64,000 nucleotides of DNA from Neptunicella marina (GTDB lineage: Bacteria; Pseudomonadota; Gammaproteobacteria; Enterobacterales; Alteromonadaceae), in the NCBI RefSeq assembly GCF_014270035.1, contig NZ_JACNEP010000016.1, forward strand, positions 1 to 64,000, given 5' to 3'. The notes beneath the pieces were generated by a model. That model saw nothing but the letters and a program-made list of their open reading frames with translations. It searched no databases and had not been told where the DNA came from. The position numbers and the translations under genes are program-made. Positions 44,467 to 54,676 of the stretch are shown here, one piece after another. The number at the start of each line of letters is the position of its first letter. Position 1 is the stretch's first letter.

Positions 44467-47400
44467 GTCTGTTTCAATTTCCGCTTTATCTGCCTTACTG
44501 CCTTCAACTCTTAATAGCGAAAGACATCGTTTTCGTCAGCGCATTCAGCGTACTAAAAAACTGGATAACGACAAAAAAGCATCAGCATTACAAAAACTGG
44601 CTGATGATATGCAGATATCTGCGCAAAAGGTGGCTGCGCGCATAAGTAATTGTCCGAGGATAGAATACCCGCCTTTACCTGTTAGTGAGCACAAAGACGA
44701 ATTGGTTGAAGCGATTAAAACCAATCAGGTGGTGATTATTGCGGGTGAAACGGGCTCAGGTAAAACCACACAGTTGCCCAAAATATGTCTGGAAGCCGGG
44801 CGAGGCATGACGGGACTCATTGGTCATACTCAACCCAGGCGGCTTGCAGCACGTACAGTTGCCAACCGAATCGCCGATGAACTTAATTCGCCGCTGGGTG
44901 ATAAGGTTGGTTTTAAAATCCGTTTTAGCGATGAAACAAGTGAGAACAGTTACATCAAGCTGATGACCGACGGTATCTTGTTAGCTGAAATTCAGCAGGA
45001 TCGTTTTTTAAATCAATACGACACGCTGATTATCGATGAAGCCCATGAACGTAGCTTAAATATCGACTTTATTCTGGGTTATCTCAAACAACTGTTACCG
45101 AAACGTCCTGATTTAAAACTGATTATTACTTCGGCCACTATTGATCCCGAACGTTTTTCGCGACATTTTGATGATGCACCGATTTTTAGCGTCAGTGGGC
45201 GTACTTATCCTGTAGAAGTGCGTTATCGTCCGTTGGCCGATATGGTGGATGAAGAGGGGCAAAGTGCAGACCAAATTCAGGGGATTATTGAAGCGGTAAA
45301 TGAGTTATCACGTGAAGGACGGGGTGATATTCTGGTGTTTCTAAGTGGTGAACGTGAAATTCGAGACACCGCAGATGCACTGAACCGTTTGAACTTAAAA
45401 TCCACCGAAGTATTACCTTTATATGCACGTTTGTCTGCCAGTGAGCAGAACCGAATCTTCCAGTCACATGCAGGCAGACGCATTGTATTGTCTACCAACG
45501 TGGCGGAAACCTCATTAACTGTGCCCGGCATTAAATATGTTATAGATCCCGGAACTGCGAGAATTTCGCGTTACAGTTATCGCAGTAAAGTACAACGCCT
45601 TCCAATTGAAGCGATATCGCAGGCCTCAGCTAATCAGAGGGCAGGGCGTTGTGGTCGTGTTTCTGCGGGTATTTGTATTCGTTTGTATGCTGAGGATGAT
45701 TATTTAAGCCGGGATGAATTTACCCAGCCTGAAATTCTCAGAACTAATTTAGCCTCAGTTATTTTACAGATGTTGTCGCTGGGCTTAGGCGAGATGTCGG
45801 CTTTCCCCTTTGTGGAAGCGCCGGATAATCGCCAGATCAATGATGGTTTCAGGTTACTCGAAGAAATACAGGCAATTGAAACCAGGCAGGGAGATAAAAA
45901 GCTCACCCAAATAGGCCGTCAGATTGCACGTTTACCTATTGACCCCAGATACGCTCGTATGGTGATTGAAGGGGCGAGCCAAAACAGTATTGCAGAAGTG
46001 TTGATCATTGCAGCAGGCATGAGTATTCAGGATCCGCGCGAACGTCCTCAGGATAAAAAACAAGCCGCAGACCAGCAACATGCTGAGTTTGCTGATAAAG
46101 AGTCTGACTTTATTAGTTTGTTTAATTTATGGCAGGCCTTTCGCGAACAACAAAAATTGCTCAGCAATAGCCAGTTACGCAAATGGTGTACCCAACATTT
46201 TATTAATTATCTGCGCATGCGCGAATGGCAGGATATTGTCAGCCAGCTGAAAAAATCCATTGCAGAAATTGGTTTACGTTTAAACTCAGCCGCAGCAGAT
46301 TATGATGCGGTACACAAAGCGTTGTTAGCCGGTTTGTTGTCGCATATAGGCAGTAAAGAGCCTGAACGCCAGTACTTAGGTGCGCGCAATACCCGCTTTA
46401 TGATTTTCCCGGGTTCACCCTTGGCTAAAGTCAATCCCAAATGGACCATGGTGGCCGAACTGGTGGAAACGTCGCGTTTATTTGGTCGCATCGCAGCAAA
46501 AATCCAGCCGGAATGGATTGAGCCGCTTGCCGCCCATTTGGTCAAAAGTAATTACAGTGAGCCGCACTGGTCGAAAAAACGCGGTGCGGTGATGGCCTAT
46601 CAAACCGTTACCTTATACGGTCTTGCTGTGGTAAACCGGCGCTTAGTTAACTATGGTCAGATTGATCACAGGGTTTGTCATGAGATTTACCTGCGCGAAG
46701 CGCTGGTGGAAGGCGAAACCAAACTTAATCTGCCGTTTTTAAAACACAACTTGTCATTAGTCGATGATATTCAGGCACTGGAAGATAAAACCCGTCGCCG
46801 TGATATTTTAGTTGACGAACAGGTGATGATGGCGTTCTACCAACAGCAATTGCCAGAGCATATTGTTAGTGACGTGTCATTAACCAAGTGGTGGAAAAAA
46901 CACGGTCAGCAGCAGCCTGATTTATTGCATTTTGATCCTGATACATTAATGAACCATCAGGCAAATGAGGTTAATCAATATAATTATCCAACTCACTGGC
47001 AGCAGCAAAATCTCAATCTTGCGCTGGAATACGTTTTTGAGCCGGGTGCAGCCGATGATGGCGTGAGTGTTATCGTGCCGTTACCCCTGTTAAATCAGTT
47101 AACGTCAAAAGGATTTGACTGGCAGGTGGCCGGTTTACGCTACGACATGATCCTTAACCTGATAAAACAGTTACCCAAAAGCTTGCGTAAAAACTTTGTA
47201 CCGGCACCCAACTATGCACAGGCCTGCATGGATGATATGACGCCGTCTGATGAGGACTTTATCGCCGCACTAACACTTAAACTTAAGCGCATGACAGGTG
47301 TTGAAGTCCCGCCTGAAGAGTGGTCACCACAGGATTTACCGGACCATCTTAAAATTAATTTTAAAGTGATGGAGGGCAAAAAACTGCTGGCGCAAGGACG

Positions 47401-48343
47401 GGATTTAGCCAAGTTGCAGTTTTCACTGAGTGACAAGGTCAAACAAAGCTTACGTAAAGTGGCCACACCAAAACTGGAACAAACGCAATTAACTGACTGG
47501 AGCTTTGGCAAACTGCAGCAGGAATACACAGATGACAGGGGCGGCTATCAGGTTAAAGCTTACCCAGCCCTTGTGGATGAGGGGGAAAGTGTGGCGATTA
47601 AGTTATTTGACCAGCCGCATCTGGCACAAAAAAATCAGCAGCAAGGGTTACGTCGCTTAGTGCGCATTAATATTCCATCACCGGTTAAATACCTGCAGGA
47701 TAAGCTGCCAAATAAATCCAAGCTTGGTCTGTATTTTAACCCCTTTGGTAACATCAAAGTCCTGATTGATGATTGTATTGATGCCGCCATTGATGACTTA
47801 CTGGCCGAAAAATTTAGTGACATTCGCGATCCCGATATCTTTAAGCAGGCCTGTGATTATGTCAGAGCTGAGCTAAACGATAAGGTTCTGGCGATTGCCA
47901 CTGCCATAGAGCCGGGTTTGACCCTCGCACACCAAATTAATAAACGCATGAAAGGCAATGTGCCACTTAACATGATCAATGCCCATGGTGATATTAAACA
48001 GCAGCTACAAGGTCTGGTATTCAGTGGTTTTGTAACTGAACTGGGGGCGAAACGTGTGGCTGACTGGCAACGTTATATAAAAGCCATTGAGCGCCGTCTG
48101 GAAAAACTTGCGATTGATCCCAATAAAGACCGCATGGCGCAGCTAAGCGTTGAAAAGGTGCATAAAGCCATTGAAGTGGCTAAAAATAAAATACCGGCAG
48201 GACAACCTTTGCCCGCTGAAATAAATGAGGCGCGCTGGATGATGGAAGAATTGAGGGTTTCCCTTTTTGCTCAACAACTTGGCACTGCCTATCCAGTGAG
48301 TGAAAAACGAATCCTTAATCACCTGTCAAATTTTAGCCGTTGA
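44465..48343 (+). CDS. hrpA: ATP-dependent RNA helicase HrpA
   Basis: A DEAH-box helicase of 1292 residues, close to E. coli HrpA (1300). Walker A GETGSGKT is at 94-101, DEAH at 191-194, SAT and QRAGRCGRVS follow, then the HA2/OB region and a long C-terminal DUF3418 part ending WMMEELRVSLFAQQLGTAYP. HrpA processes mRNAs such as fimbrial daa mRNA in E. coli and rescues stalled ribosomes. The start is TTG at 44465; its ribosome-binding site AGGAG lies inside a stable hairpin. PilZ protein follows 61 bp later. Confidence 0.95.
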   Translation: MSVSISALSALLPSTLNSERHRFRQRIQRTKKLDNDKKASALQKLADDMQISAQKVAARISNCPRIEYPPLPVSEHKDELVEAIKTNQVVIIAGETGSGKTTQLPKICLEAGRGMTGLIGHTQPRRLAARTVANRIADELNSPLGDKVGFKIRFSDETSENSYIKLMTDGILLAEIQQDRFLNQYDTLIIDEAHERSLNIDFILGYLKQLLPKRPDLKLIITSATIDPERFSRHFDDAPIFSVSGRTYPVEVRYRPLADMVDEEGQSADQIQGIIEAVNELSREGRGDILVFLSGEREIRDTADALNRLNLKSTEVLPLYARLSASEQNRIFQSHAGRRIVLSTNVAETSLTVPGIKYVIDPGTARISRYSYRSKVQRLPIEAISQASANQRAGRCGRVSAGICIRLYAEDDYLSRDEFTQPEILRTNLASVILQMLSLGLGEMSAFPFVEAPDNRQINDGFRLLEEIQAIETRQGDKKLTQIGRQIARLPIDPRYARMVIEGASQNSIAEVLIIAAGMSIQDPRERPQDKKQAADQQHAEFADKESDFISLFNLWQAFREQQKLLSNSQLRKWCTQHFINYLRMREWQDIVSQLKKSIAEIGLRLNSAAADYDAVHKALLAGLLSHIGSKEPERQYLGARNTRFMIFPGSPLAKVNPKWTMVAELVETSRLFGRIAAKIQPEWIEPLAAHLVKSNYSEPHWSKKRGAVMAYQTVTLYGLAVVNRRLVNYGQIDHRVCHEIYLREALVEGETKLNLPFLKHNLSLVDDIQALEDKTRRRDILVDEQVMMAFYQQQLPEHIVSDVSLTKWWKKHGQQQPDLLHFDPDTLMNHQANEVNQYNYPTHWQQQNLNLALEYVFEPGAADDGVSVIVPLPLLNQLTSKGFDWQVAGLRYDMILNLIKQLPKSLRKNFVPAPNYAQACMDDMTPSDEDFIAALTLKLKRMTGVEVPPEEWSPQDLPDHLKINFKVMEGKKLLAQGRDLAKLQFSLSDKVKQSLRKVATPKLEQTQLTDWSFGKLQQEYTDDRGGYQVKAYPALVDEGESVAIKLFDQPHLAQKNQQQGLRRLVRINIPSPVKYLQDKLPNKSKLGLYFNPFGNIKVLIDDCIDAAIDDLLAEKFSDIRDPDIFKQACDYVRAELNDKVLAIATAIEPGLTLAHQINKRMKGNVPLNMINAHGDIKQQLQGLVFSGFVTELGAKRVADWQRYIKAIERRLEKLAIDPNKDRMAQLSVEKVHKAIEVAKNKIPAGQPLPAEINEARWMMEELRVSLFAQQLGTAYPVSEKRILNHLSNFSR

Positions 48344-48404
48344 CTTATGATAGTAAGGTGAATATAACCATGTCTGAGGCTGTAATTTGGTGAGGAGATA
48401 ATCA

Positions 48405-48704
48405 ATGCTGGGATATGACGATAAACGGAATTTTTTTCGTATGATGGTCAATTCAGGCTGTGAACTAACAGTAGTGGATGAGCAATCAAGCCGCACGGTT
48501 TCTGCAGTTTGTCATGATATCAGTGCTACAGGTATGTCGTTCGAAGTCGATGAGCCAATTGAAGTGGGTACCCGGGTTCAGGTGTCCATAGAATCAACCA
48601 GTAGTCAAATCCCGTCACTCAACGCCGACAGTAAAGTCGTGCGCTGTTCTGAGCAGGGCGAATCTAACTACATGGTTGGTGTTGAAATTACCGAAATGAA
48701 ATAA
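48405..48704 (+). CDS. PilZ-domain protein
   Basis: 99 residues. RNFFR near the N-terminus and DISATGMSF near residue 39 form the c-di-GMP binding motifs of the PilZ domain (RxxxR and D/NxSxxG), so c-di-GMP binding is likely. No output domain is attached. GAGGAG precedes the ATG. It may act as an adaptor in motility or surface regulation. It faces rlmI, which converges on it. Confidence 0.88.
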   Translation: MLGYDDKRNFFRMMVNSGCELTVVDEQSSRTVSAVCHDISATGMSFEVDEPIEVGTRVQVSIESTSSQIPSLNADSKVVRCSEQGESNYMVGVEITEMK

Positions 48705-48732
48705 CGTTGCTGTTTAAATCAGGTGAGTCGGG

Positions 48733-49920
48733 TTATAGCACCCGACAAACCAGGCCTTTTAAATAGTAACTTTCTGGAAATGCCGACAAGGTTGGATGGT
48801 CACCAGCCTGACTCATTCGCTGAATATATTGCACTTCGCGTCCTGCATCTAAGGCGGCATCTGCCACCACTTTGTTAAATAAATCGCTGCCCATTAAACC
48901 CGAACAACTGAATGTTAATAAAATGCCATCCGGTTTTAGAATTTGCATGGCTAAACGATTGATATCTTTATAACCACGGCATGCGCGGTTTAAACTGGCT
49001 TTTGAATCCACAAATTTAGGTGGATCCAGCACTATCATATCAAATTGTTTGCCTTGTTCGGCGTAATCTCGCAGTGCCTGAAATACGTCTGCGTTAATAA
49101 ATGAACAGCGACTGACATCCAGTTTGTTGATTTCGGTATTACGTTTAGCGGTATCTAAAGCTAAATCGGACACATCCAAATGGGTGACAGATTTAGCGCC
49201 TGCGGCTAAACAATAGCTACCAAAGGTGCCGGTATAACTAAAACAATTGAGTACGTCTTTATCTTTGGCGTAGCTGGCAGCGATAGCGCGGTTGTCACGC
49301 TGGTCGAGGTAAAAACCGGTTTTATGACCCTGTTTAACATTCACCAGAATTTGCACGTCATTTTCGCTGATGATCACTTCGTCTGGCACGTCACCATGTA
49401 ATACCTGGGTAATCTGCTCCAGACCTTCTTTTTCACGTACGGCAACATCTGAACGCTCATAAATCGACGCATCAGGGAAACATTTTTGTAATGCCCAGAC
49501 GATTTTACTGCGGTGCTTTTCTGCACCTGTGGTTAATAGCTGACAGACCAGTACGCCGTTGTAATAGTCGATTGTGATGCCAGGCAAACCATCTGCTTCT
49601 GAGGCGACAACCCGATAGCCGGTTAGTTTTTGTTGATTAATCAGGTGCTGACGGCCGGCCAGGGCTTTTTCTATCTTGCGCAGGAAAAAGCCATTATCGA
49701 TAATTTCATTTTTATCAAAGGTCCAGACTCGCACCTGAATTTGTGATTGCGGTGACCAGGCACCTCGTGCCAGCCAGGTTTTATCGTGACTATATACATC
49801 CACCGTATCGCCAGCACGTAATTTCCCCTGTTGTTCGGCAATCGCCCGGGAAAACACCCAAGGGTGACGGCGGAGTAAGGATTTTTCGCGCTCTGGCTGC
49901 AAAATTACGCTGGATGACAT
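48733..49920 (-). CDS. rlmI: 23S rRNA m5C1962 methyltransferase RlmI
   Basis: 395 residues. An N-terminal PUA domain (about 1-75: [20 protein letters not shown]) and a SAM-dependent methyltransferase core with [18 protein letters not shown] and the catalytic Cys region ([12 protein letters not shown]), plus [12 protein letters not shown]. It methylates C1962 of 23S rRNA. It is divergent from yccX (acylphosphatase), the same neighbour as in E. coli. A stem GTCGGGT/ACCCGAC (48727-48746) overlaps its 3' end. Confidence 0.93.
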   Translation of the reverse strand: MSSSVILQPEREKSLLRRHPWVFSRAIAEQQGKLRAGDTVDVYSHDKTWLARGAWSPQSQIQVRVWTFDKNEIIDNGFFLRKIEKALAGRQHLINQQKLTGYRVVASEADGLPGITIDYYNGVLVCQLLTTGAEKHRSKIVWALQKCFPDASIYERSDVAVREKEGLEQITQVLHGDVPDEVIISENDVQILVNVKQGHKTGFYLDQRDNRAIAASYAKDKDVLNCFSYTGTFGSYCLAAGAKSVTHLDVSDLALDTAKRNTEINKLDVSRCSFINADVFQALRDYAEQGKQFDMIVLDPPKFVDSKASLNRACRGYKDINRLAMQILKPDGILLTFSCSGLMGSDLFNKVVADAALDAGREVQYIQRMSQAGDHPTLSAFPESYYLKGLVCRVL

Positions 49921-49965
49921 AGCATGGCCTTTTAAATAGCTATAAAAAGCGGGAGTTTATACCAA

Positions 49966-50238
49966 ATGAGAGAGCTATGTATAAAAGCTTTTGTGAGTGG
50001 CAAAGTACAGGGCGTGTTTTATCGTCAATCCACCAAACAACAAGCTGAAACTCATCAGTTATATGGCTACGCGAAAAATTTAGCTGATGGTCGGGTGGAA
50101 GTAGTGTTGCAGGGCGATGAGCAAAACGTGCGTCTTGTCACTGACTGGTTGCATCTGGGACCTCAGCAAGCCCGGGTTGAATCGGTTGACTGGCAACAAA
50201 TTGAACCAATGCGCTTAGATGGATTTGAGACTTATTAA
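49966..50238 (+). CDS. yccX: Acylphosphatase
   Basis: 90 residues. The acylphosphatase fold is shown by AFVSGKVQGVFYRQST (catalytic Arg) and GYAKNLADGRVEVVLQGDE (catalytic Asn). It hydrolyses acyl phosphates such as carbamoyl phosphate. TAATG joins its stop to the start of the quinone oxidoreductase gene, so both are one translational unit. Confidence 0.93.
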   Translation: MRELCIKAFVSGKVQGVFYRQSTKQQAETHQLYGYAKNLADGRVEVVLQGDEQNVRLVTDWLHLGPQQARVESVDWQQIEPMRLDGFETY

Positions 50239-51224
50239 TGAAAATTATCCAAAATCAAACATCAGAAAATAATAGCTATCAATTAGTGTTAGCAGAAGGA
50301 GATGTACCCAATCCCTTGCCACATCAGGTTTTAATTAAAGTTAACGCATTTGGTATTAATCGTGCAGATATATTACAGGCTCAGGGGCATTATCCGGCAC
50401 CAAAAGGGCATAGCGAAATATTAGGCTTAGAAGTCAGCGGAGAAATAGCTGAGCTTGGAAATAAGGTGTCTGGCTGGCAAACAGGCCAGCGAGTCTGTTG
50501 TCTGGTATCAGGCGGTGGTTATGCACAATACGCTGTGGTTGATGCCAGACATTTAATTAATGTGCCGGATGATATGTCAGATCATCAAGCCGCAGGTATT
50601 GCTGAAGTCTTTTTAACTGCCTATCAGGCGATGTTTAGTCTTGGCATGTTATCAAAACAGCAGCGGGTATTAATTCACGCTGGTGCCAGCGGTGTCGGCC
50701 TAGCGGCTACACAGTTGGCCAAATTGCATAATTGTCATGTGAGTGTTACCAGCAGTAGCAGCGAAAAACTGCAGGTGTGTGCCAATAATGGTGCCGATTT
50801 GCTGATTAATTATAAAAAACAAGATTTTGTTGAGGTATTAAAGCAACAAGGGTTGCAGCATCAGATTAATCTGGTGATCGATGTGGTTGGGGCGGATTAT
50901 GTAAACCGTAATTTATCTGTGATGGCGATGGATGCGACATTAGTGCAACTGGCAATGTTAGGTGGTCGCTACAGTGACAAATTTGATTTAGCTAATCTGC
51001 TGGCCAAACGTATTCGCTTTATTGGCTCTACATTACGCAATCGCAGTGATGACTATAAAGCCCAGTTAGTAATGGATTTTACTCAAAAGTTTGGTCAGGC
51101 ACTTAATAGCGGGCAACTAAATACCAATCTGTATGAGGTGTTGTCCGTAAATGAAATAAACCAGGCTCACCAGGTTTTGTCGCAAAATAAAAATGCCGGA
51201 AAAGTGGTGGTGAGCTGGGATTAA
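50238..51224 (+). CDS. Quinone oxidoreductase-like medium-chain dehydrogenase (PIG3 type)
   Basis: 328 residues of the zinc-free MDR group. GINRADILQAQGHYPAP and GLEVSGEIAELG are in the N-terminal domain; the Rossmann motif is HAGASGVGLAATQLAKL. It resembles human PIG3 and bacterial Qor-type NADPH:quinone reductases, which reduce ortho-quinones. The start overlaps the acylphosphatase stop by one base. It converges on rnhA. Confidence 0.85.
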   Translation: MKIIQNQTSENNSYQLVLAEGDVPNPLPHQVLIKVNAFGINRADILQAQGHYPAPKGHSEILGLEVSGEIAELGNKVSGWQTGQRVCCLVSGGGYAQYAVVDARHLINVPDDMSDHQAAGIAEVFLTAYQAMFSLGMLSKQQRVLIHAGASGVGLAATQLAKLHNCHVSVTSSSSEKLQVCANNGADLLINYKKQDFVEVLKQQGLQHQINLVIDVVGADYVNRNLSVMAMDATLVQLAMLGGRYSDKFDLANLLAKRIRFIGSTLRNRSDDYKAQLVMDFTQKFGQALNSGQLNTNLYEVLSVNEINQAHQVLSQNKNAGKVVVSWD

Positions 51225-51243
51225 TTCTAAATCAGAACATTTT

Positions 51244-51708
51244 TTATGCGGGCTTAAAGCCCGTGTCTTCTAATAAATCGCTGCCTTCAGCGGCTGTTCT
51301 GGCAAGGTCATCACAGCGCTCATTTTCCGGATGGCCTGAGTGACCTTTTACCCATTGCCAGTCTATTTTATGGGTTTGGGTAGCGTCATCCAGTTGTTTC
51401 CACAAGTCGACATTTTTGACTGGCTTTTTATCGGAAGTACGCCAGCCATTTTTACGCCAGCCATGGATCCACTGGCTGATGCCCTGGCGAACGTATTGGC
51501 TGTCGGTAGTGAGGGTAATATCACAGGGCTCAGTTAAACATTTGAGTGCGGCCACGGCGGCAAGCAGCTCCATGCGATTATTGGTGGTTAATTTGTACCC
51601 CTGACTCAGTTCTTTACGGTGTTTGCCAAAAATCATAACCGCGCCATAACCGCCGGGTCCCGGATTACCTAAACAGGAGCCATCAGTATAAATTTCTATC
51701 TTTTTCAT
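51244..51708 (-). CDS. rnhA: Ribonuclease HI
   Basis: 154 residues, E. coli RNase HI length. The acidic catalytic residues are seen: Asp9 in [14 protein letters not shown], Glu in NNRMELLA, Asp in TTDSQYV and Asp in [11 protein letters not shown]. The basic handle region ([19 protein letters not shown]) is also present. It cleaves RNA in RNA-DNA hybrids. It is divergent from dnaQ, the classical rnhA-dnaQ arrangement. Confidence 0.96.
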   Translation of the reverse strand: MKKIEIYTDGSCLGNPGPGGYGAVMIFGKHRKELSQGYKLTTNNRMELLAAVAALKCLTEPCDITLTTDSQYVRQGISQWIHGWRKNGWRTSDKKPVKNVDLWKQLDDATQTHKIDWQWVKGHSGHPENERCDDLARTAAEGSDLLEDTGFKPA

Positions 51709-51832
51709 ATGCCATTTCTAATTAACGCTTTTGTGGGATTATACCCAAAGCTAATCAAAATGCGCTGTAAATTCAGATCGTTAGTTGTTTGATTTGTGAG
51801 CGCTAGTGACTCGCATATCCAGGGCAGTCGGG

Positions 51833-51838
51833 TATAAT
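51833..51838 (+). promoter_or_regulatory. -10 element of the dnaQ promoter
   Basis: TATAAT stands 36 bp before the dnaQ ATG. The best -35-like hexamer upstream, TGACTC (51807-51812), is 20 bases away, longer than ideal. No TG extended -10 is present. Confidence 0.5.
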
Positions 51839-51868
51839 GCAGCGATTAATATTAAGGTAATAAACGTG

Positions 51869-52573
51869 ATGCGTCAGATAGTACTGGATACAGAAACCAC
51901 AGGTATTGACCCGAAACAGGGGCACCGAATCATTGAAATTGGCTGTGTTGAACTGGTCAATCGCCGCCTTACCGGCAACCATTTTCATGTGTATATCAAT
52001 CCCGAGCGTATTATCGAAGCTGAAGCGATTGAAGTTCACGGTATTACTAACGAACAGTTAGTCGGCGAGCCGGTATTTAAAGACATCGCCGAGGATTTTA
52101 TTAATTTTATTAAAGGCGCAGAGTTGGTTATCCATAATGCCTCGTTTGACGTTGGCTTTATGGATCATGAATTTGGACTATTAAAAAACTGTTCTATTCG
52201 CAAAACTGCTGAAGTCTGCACCGTATTAGATACATTAGCACTAGCGCGTAATTTACATCCGGGGCAAAAAGCTAATCTTGATGCCTTATGTAAGCGTTAC
52301 GGTATCGATAACTCTCATCGTGTGCTGCACGGCGCTTTGCTCGATGCTGAGATTCTGGCAGATGTATATCTGTTAATGACAGGTGGTCAGACTGATTTGA
52401 ATTTATCTGGTAAGTCAGGTGATAACAAACAAAGTGGTGGTGAGGATATAGTTCGTCTGGCTAGCGACAGAAAACCATTAAAGATTGTTAAAGCAACGGC
52501 CGATGAACTAGAACAACATGAACAACGTCTTGATTTAGTTGCAAAAGGTGGCAACTGTCTTTGGAGACAATAA
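51869..52573 (+). CDS. dnaQ: DNA polymerase III epsilon subunit (proofreading exonuclease)
   Basis: 234 residues from the ATG at 51869; a GTG directly before it (51866) is an alternative closer to the AAGG ribosome-binding site. The DEDDh proofreading core: LDTETTGIDP (Asp/Glu), ELVIHNASFDVGFMD (Asp), RVLHGALLDAEILADV (His and Asp). The C-terminal tail is basic-polar and would contact the alpha subunit. It is divergent from rnhA as in E. coli. The TIGR03503 gene follows 14 bp later. Confidence 0.95.
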   Translation: MRQIVLDTETTGIDPKQGHRIIEIGCVELVNRRLTGNHFHVYINPERIIEAEAIEVHGITNEQLVGEPVFKDIAEDFINFIKGAELVIHNASFDVGFMDHEFGLLKNCSIRKTAEVCTVLDTLALARNLHPGQKANLDALCKRYGIDNSHRVLHGALLDAEILADVYLLMTGGQTDLNLSGKSGDNKQSGGEDIVRLASDRKPLKIVKATADELEQHEQRLDLVAKGGNCLWRQ

Positions 52574-52587
52574 GGTAAAACGACATT

Positions 52588-54000
52588 ATGCATAAACTTC
52601 GGTTATGGCTGCTTTGTATCTGTGCTGTATGCAGTAGTGCAATGGCACAGCAATCTGATCGAAGTCGTCCTGTTTCTCCTGTCGCACCCGATAAAACCCC
52701 GCTCACTATGTTAGGGGATGATTATCAAAACAGTGTTCCACTGTTGCAAAATCGTTTTCGTATTGACTACAAAGTAGACGAAATAAGCATGATCTTTTTC
52801 CGCCAGTATGGCAGTGCTCCTGTGGTGCTGGTCAAACCGGACGGCTCCAAGTTATTTCAGTCCCGGGTAACCGATGATGTGGCTGAATGGGTTTACGGAC
52901 CCAATTACGATGCGATTAAAATAAAAAATCCGATGCCAGGGCCCTGGCAGGCTATGGGGCAAATCCTGCCCAGCAGTCGTTTAATGGTAATGTCTGACGT
53001 TAAACTGCATGTACCACCGTTGCCAGATGTGATGTTCTCGGGTGAGATCATGAAACAGACGGGCAAACTAACCAATGGCGGAAAGCCAATTCTGGATAAG
53101 GAATTTGGTGATGCGGTGAATCTCAAAATCCGTTTTGTTAGCACTAATAACCCTAATTACGATAATTTTGGCGCAGATGATGTGGAAATTGCCACCTTTA
53201 AAGATGATGGCAAAGGCATGGACGAATATCCATTGGATGGTGTATTTACCGGTCAGTACGATTTAACTGCCGGTGATGGAGAATGGTTACCGGTTTTTGT
53301 GGTTGATACGCCATTGGTTAAACGTGAGCAAATTGGTAAGCCTTTGATAGTGCATAATAATCCAGTGCATTTGAGTGTGGATGTTAGTGATGGTGAGCGT
53401 GCTTATCATGAATTGACGATAGACGCTGACCGTGAATATATCGATATGAGCAGTTTGTTGATTGACGGTAAAATCAAATTTCCCAATGGCGATATGCAGA
53501 ATTTTTCGATTACCAACCCATCGCCTAATGCGCGAATCTATCATATTACTCATTATGAATACGGCTTGTTTAGAGTAAAAATAACCGCTTACGGTAATAC
53601 TAAATCTGGTCGCAATTTTATTTTGGATGTGCCGGAGTTCACCTTTTTAGTGGAGCAGCCTCAGTTAAAACAAGCAGATGTTCCCCCGCTAATGGATGAA
53701 AATGGCCAGCCTATTGCAACTGCGGACAGTATGCCCGTTAGTGAGGAAACCCAAAACGATGAGAATATGTATCCTGCGATGCCAGAGCAACCCGAGCAAG
53801 AAGGGGTTTCTATTGGTTTGATTATTGGCGTTAATTTAGTGTTGTTGATTGTTGGTGTGGGAGCATTGCTGTTTATTTTTAAAATAAAGGTTCCTTTGCC
53901 AAAAGTGTCGTTACCTAAACTGAAGAAGAAAGAGAAAGTTGAAAAGGCAGAGGGTGACGACAAAACGGATAAAAAAGAAAAAAAAGCGACTAAAAAATAA
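52588..54000 (+). CDS. TIGR03503-family membrane-anchored protein
   Basis: 470 residues. A signal peptide (about 1-21, ending SAMAQQ) is followed by a long periplasmic region with Ig-like/beta-sandwich character (LLQNRFRIDYKVDEISMIFF, YPLDGVFTGQYDLTAGDGEW). One membrane helix is near 414-432 (IGLIIGVNLVLLIVGVGALL), and a very basic cytoplasmic Lys-rich tail ends the protein. The layout matches the TIGR03503 family of Vibrio/Shewanella/Alteromonas, function unknown. It follows dnaQ closely and may be co-transcribed. Confidence 0.87.
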   Translation: MHKLRLWLLCICAVCSSAMAQQSDRSRPVSPVAPDKTPLTMLGDDYQNSVPLLQNRFRIDYKVDEISMIFFRQYGSAPVVLVKPDGSKLFQSRVTDDVAEWVYGPNYDAIKIKNPMPGPWQAMGQILPSSRLMVMSDVKLHVPPLPDVMFSGEIMKQTGKLTNGGKPILDKEFGDAVNLKIRFVSTNNPNYDNFGADDVEIATFKDDGKGMDEYPLDGVFTGQYDLTAGDGEWLPVFVVDTPLVKREQIGKPLIVHNNPVHLSVDVSDGERAYHELTIDADREYIDMSSLLIDGKIKFPNGDMQNFSITNPSPNARIYHITHYEYGLFRVKITAYGNTKSGRNFILDVPEFTFLVEQPQLKQADVPPLMDENGQPIATADSMPVSEETQNDENMYPAMPEQPEQEGVSIGLIIGVNLVLLIVGVGALLFIFKIKVPLPKVSLPKLKKKEKVEKAEGDDKTDKKEKKATKK

Positions 54001-54091
54001 TCGCGCAAGCCTTGTAAACCCTGAGCTTGCTTATATTTAAAACAGTATCGCTCAATAGTTAGGCATACGGAAAAAAAGCCCAAAAAAGTGG

Positions 54092-54120
54092 TTGACTCAC
54101 TATAGGGTAAACCGTATCAT
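54092..54120 (+). promoter_or_regulatory. Strong promoter for the tRNA-Asp genes
   Basis: TTGACT (54092-54097), a 17-base spacer and TATCAT (54115-54120) precede the first tRNA by 65 bp. The GC-rich discriminator CTGCGCCGC directly after it is typical of stringently controlled stable-RNA promoters. Confidence 0.75.
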
Positions 54121-54185
54121 CTGCGCCGCAGTTGGGGAGGGAGCCATGCTCATCGTTCTTAACTGTATGATTTGTTTGAATAACT

Positions 54186-54262
54186 GGAGCGGTAGTTCAG
54201 TTGGTTAGAATACCGGCCTGTCACGCCGGGGGTCGCGGGTTCGAGTCCCGTCCGCTCCGCCA
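54186..54262 (+). tRNA. tRNA-Asp (GTC), copy 1
   Basis: 77 bases with encoded CCA. Acceptor GGAGCGG pairs with CCGCTCC, the D-arm is AGTTCAGTTGGTTAGAATAC, the anticodon loop CTGTCAC has anticodon GTC, and the T-arm holds GTTCGAGTC. It decodes GAC/GAU. Three identical copies lie in tandem. Confidence 0.97.
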
Positions 54263-54282
54263 AGTTCAAATCACATCGCGTT

Positions 54283-54359
54283 GGAGCGGTAGTTCAGTTG
54301 GTTAGAATACCGGCCTGTCACGCCGGGGGTCGCGGGTTCGAGTCCCGTCCGCTCCGCCA
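54283..54359 (+). tRNA. tRNA-Asp (GTC), copy 2
   Basis: Identical in sequence to copy 1 and placed 20 bp after it. The anticodon loop CTGTCAC gives GTC. It is probably processed from the same precursor. Confidence 0.97.
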
Positions 54360-54379
54360 ACATCAAATCAAATCCCAAT

Positions 54380-54456
54380 GGAGCGGTAGTTCAGTTGGTT
54401 AGAATACCGGCCTGTCACGCCGGGGGTCGCGGGTTCGAGTCCCGTCCGCTCCGCCA
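54380..54456 (+). tRNA. tRNA-Asp (GTC), copy 3
   Basis: Identical to copies 1 and 2 and 20 bp after copy 2. It is followed by a perfect AT-rich stem CTTAAGATA/TATCTTAAG (54461-54479) and then the terminator. Confidence 0.97.
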
Positions 54457-54490
54457 ATAACTTAAGATACTATCTTAAGGGGATTAAATA

Positions 54491-54513
54491 AAACACGCTT
54501 TGAGCGTGTTTTG
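54491..54513 (+). terminator. Terminator after the tRNA-Asp cluster
   Basis: AAACACGCT and AGCGTGTTT form a 9-bp stem with a 3-base loop, followed by TGTTGTTT. A second stem (54461-54479) lies just upstream. Confidence 0.85.
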
Positions 54514-54676
54514 TTGTTTCTGGGGTTTGTGTTTTTTTCTCTTCTGTTCCCCCGTCTCAGTACTTAAACGTATTTTTATGCAGTATTTACACTCTGTTGC
54601 ATTTTTAATCTGTTAATTCAGCAGGCTGCATTTAAAATAGCTGTTTTAAAACAATAAGTTATTTCAAGGAAAGAGA

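Noticed and set aside
54186..54456. CRISPR-like array, because of three identical 77-base repeats with 20-base spacers
   Set aside because: Each repeat folds as a complete tRNA-Asp with CCA; the spacers are tRNA-processing spacers.
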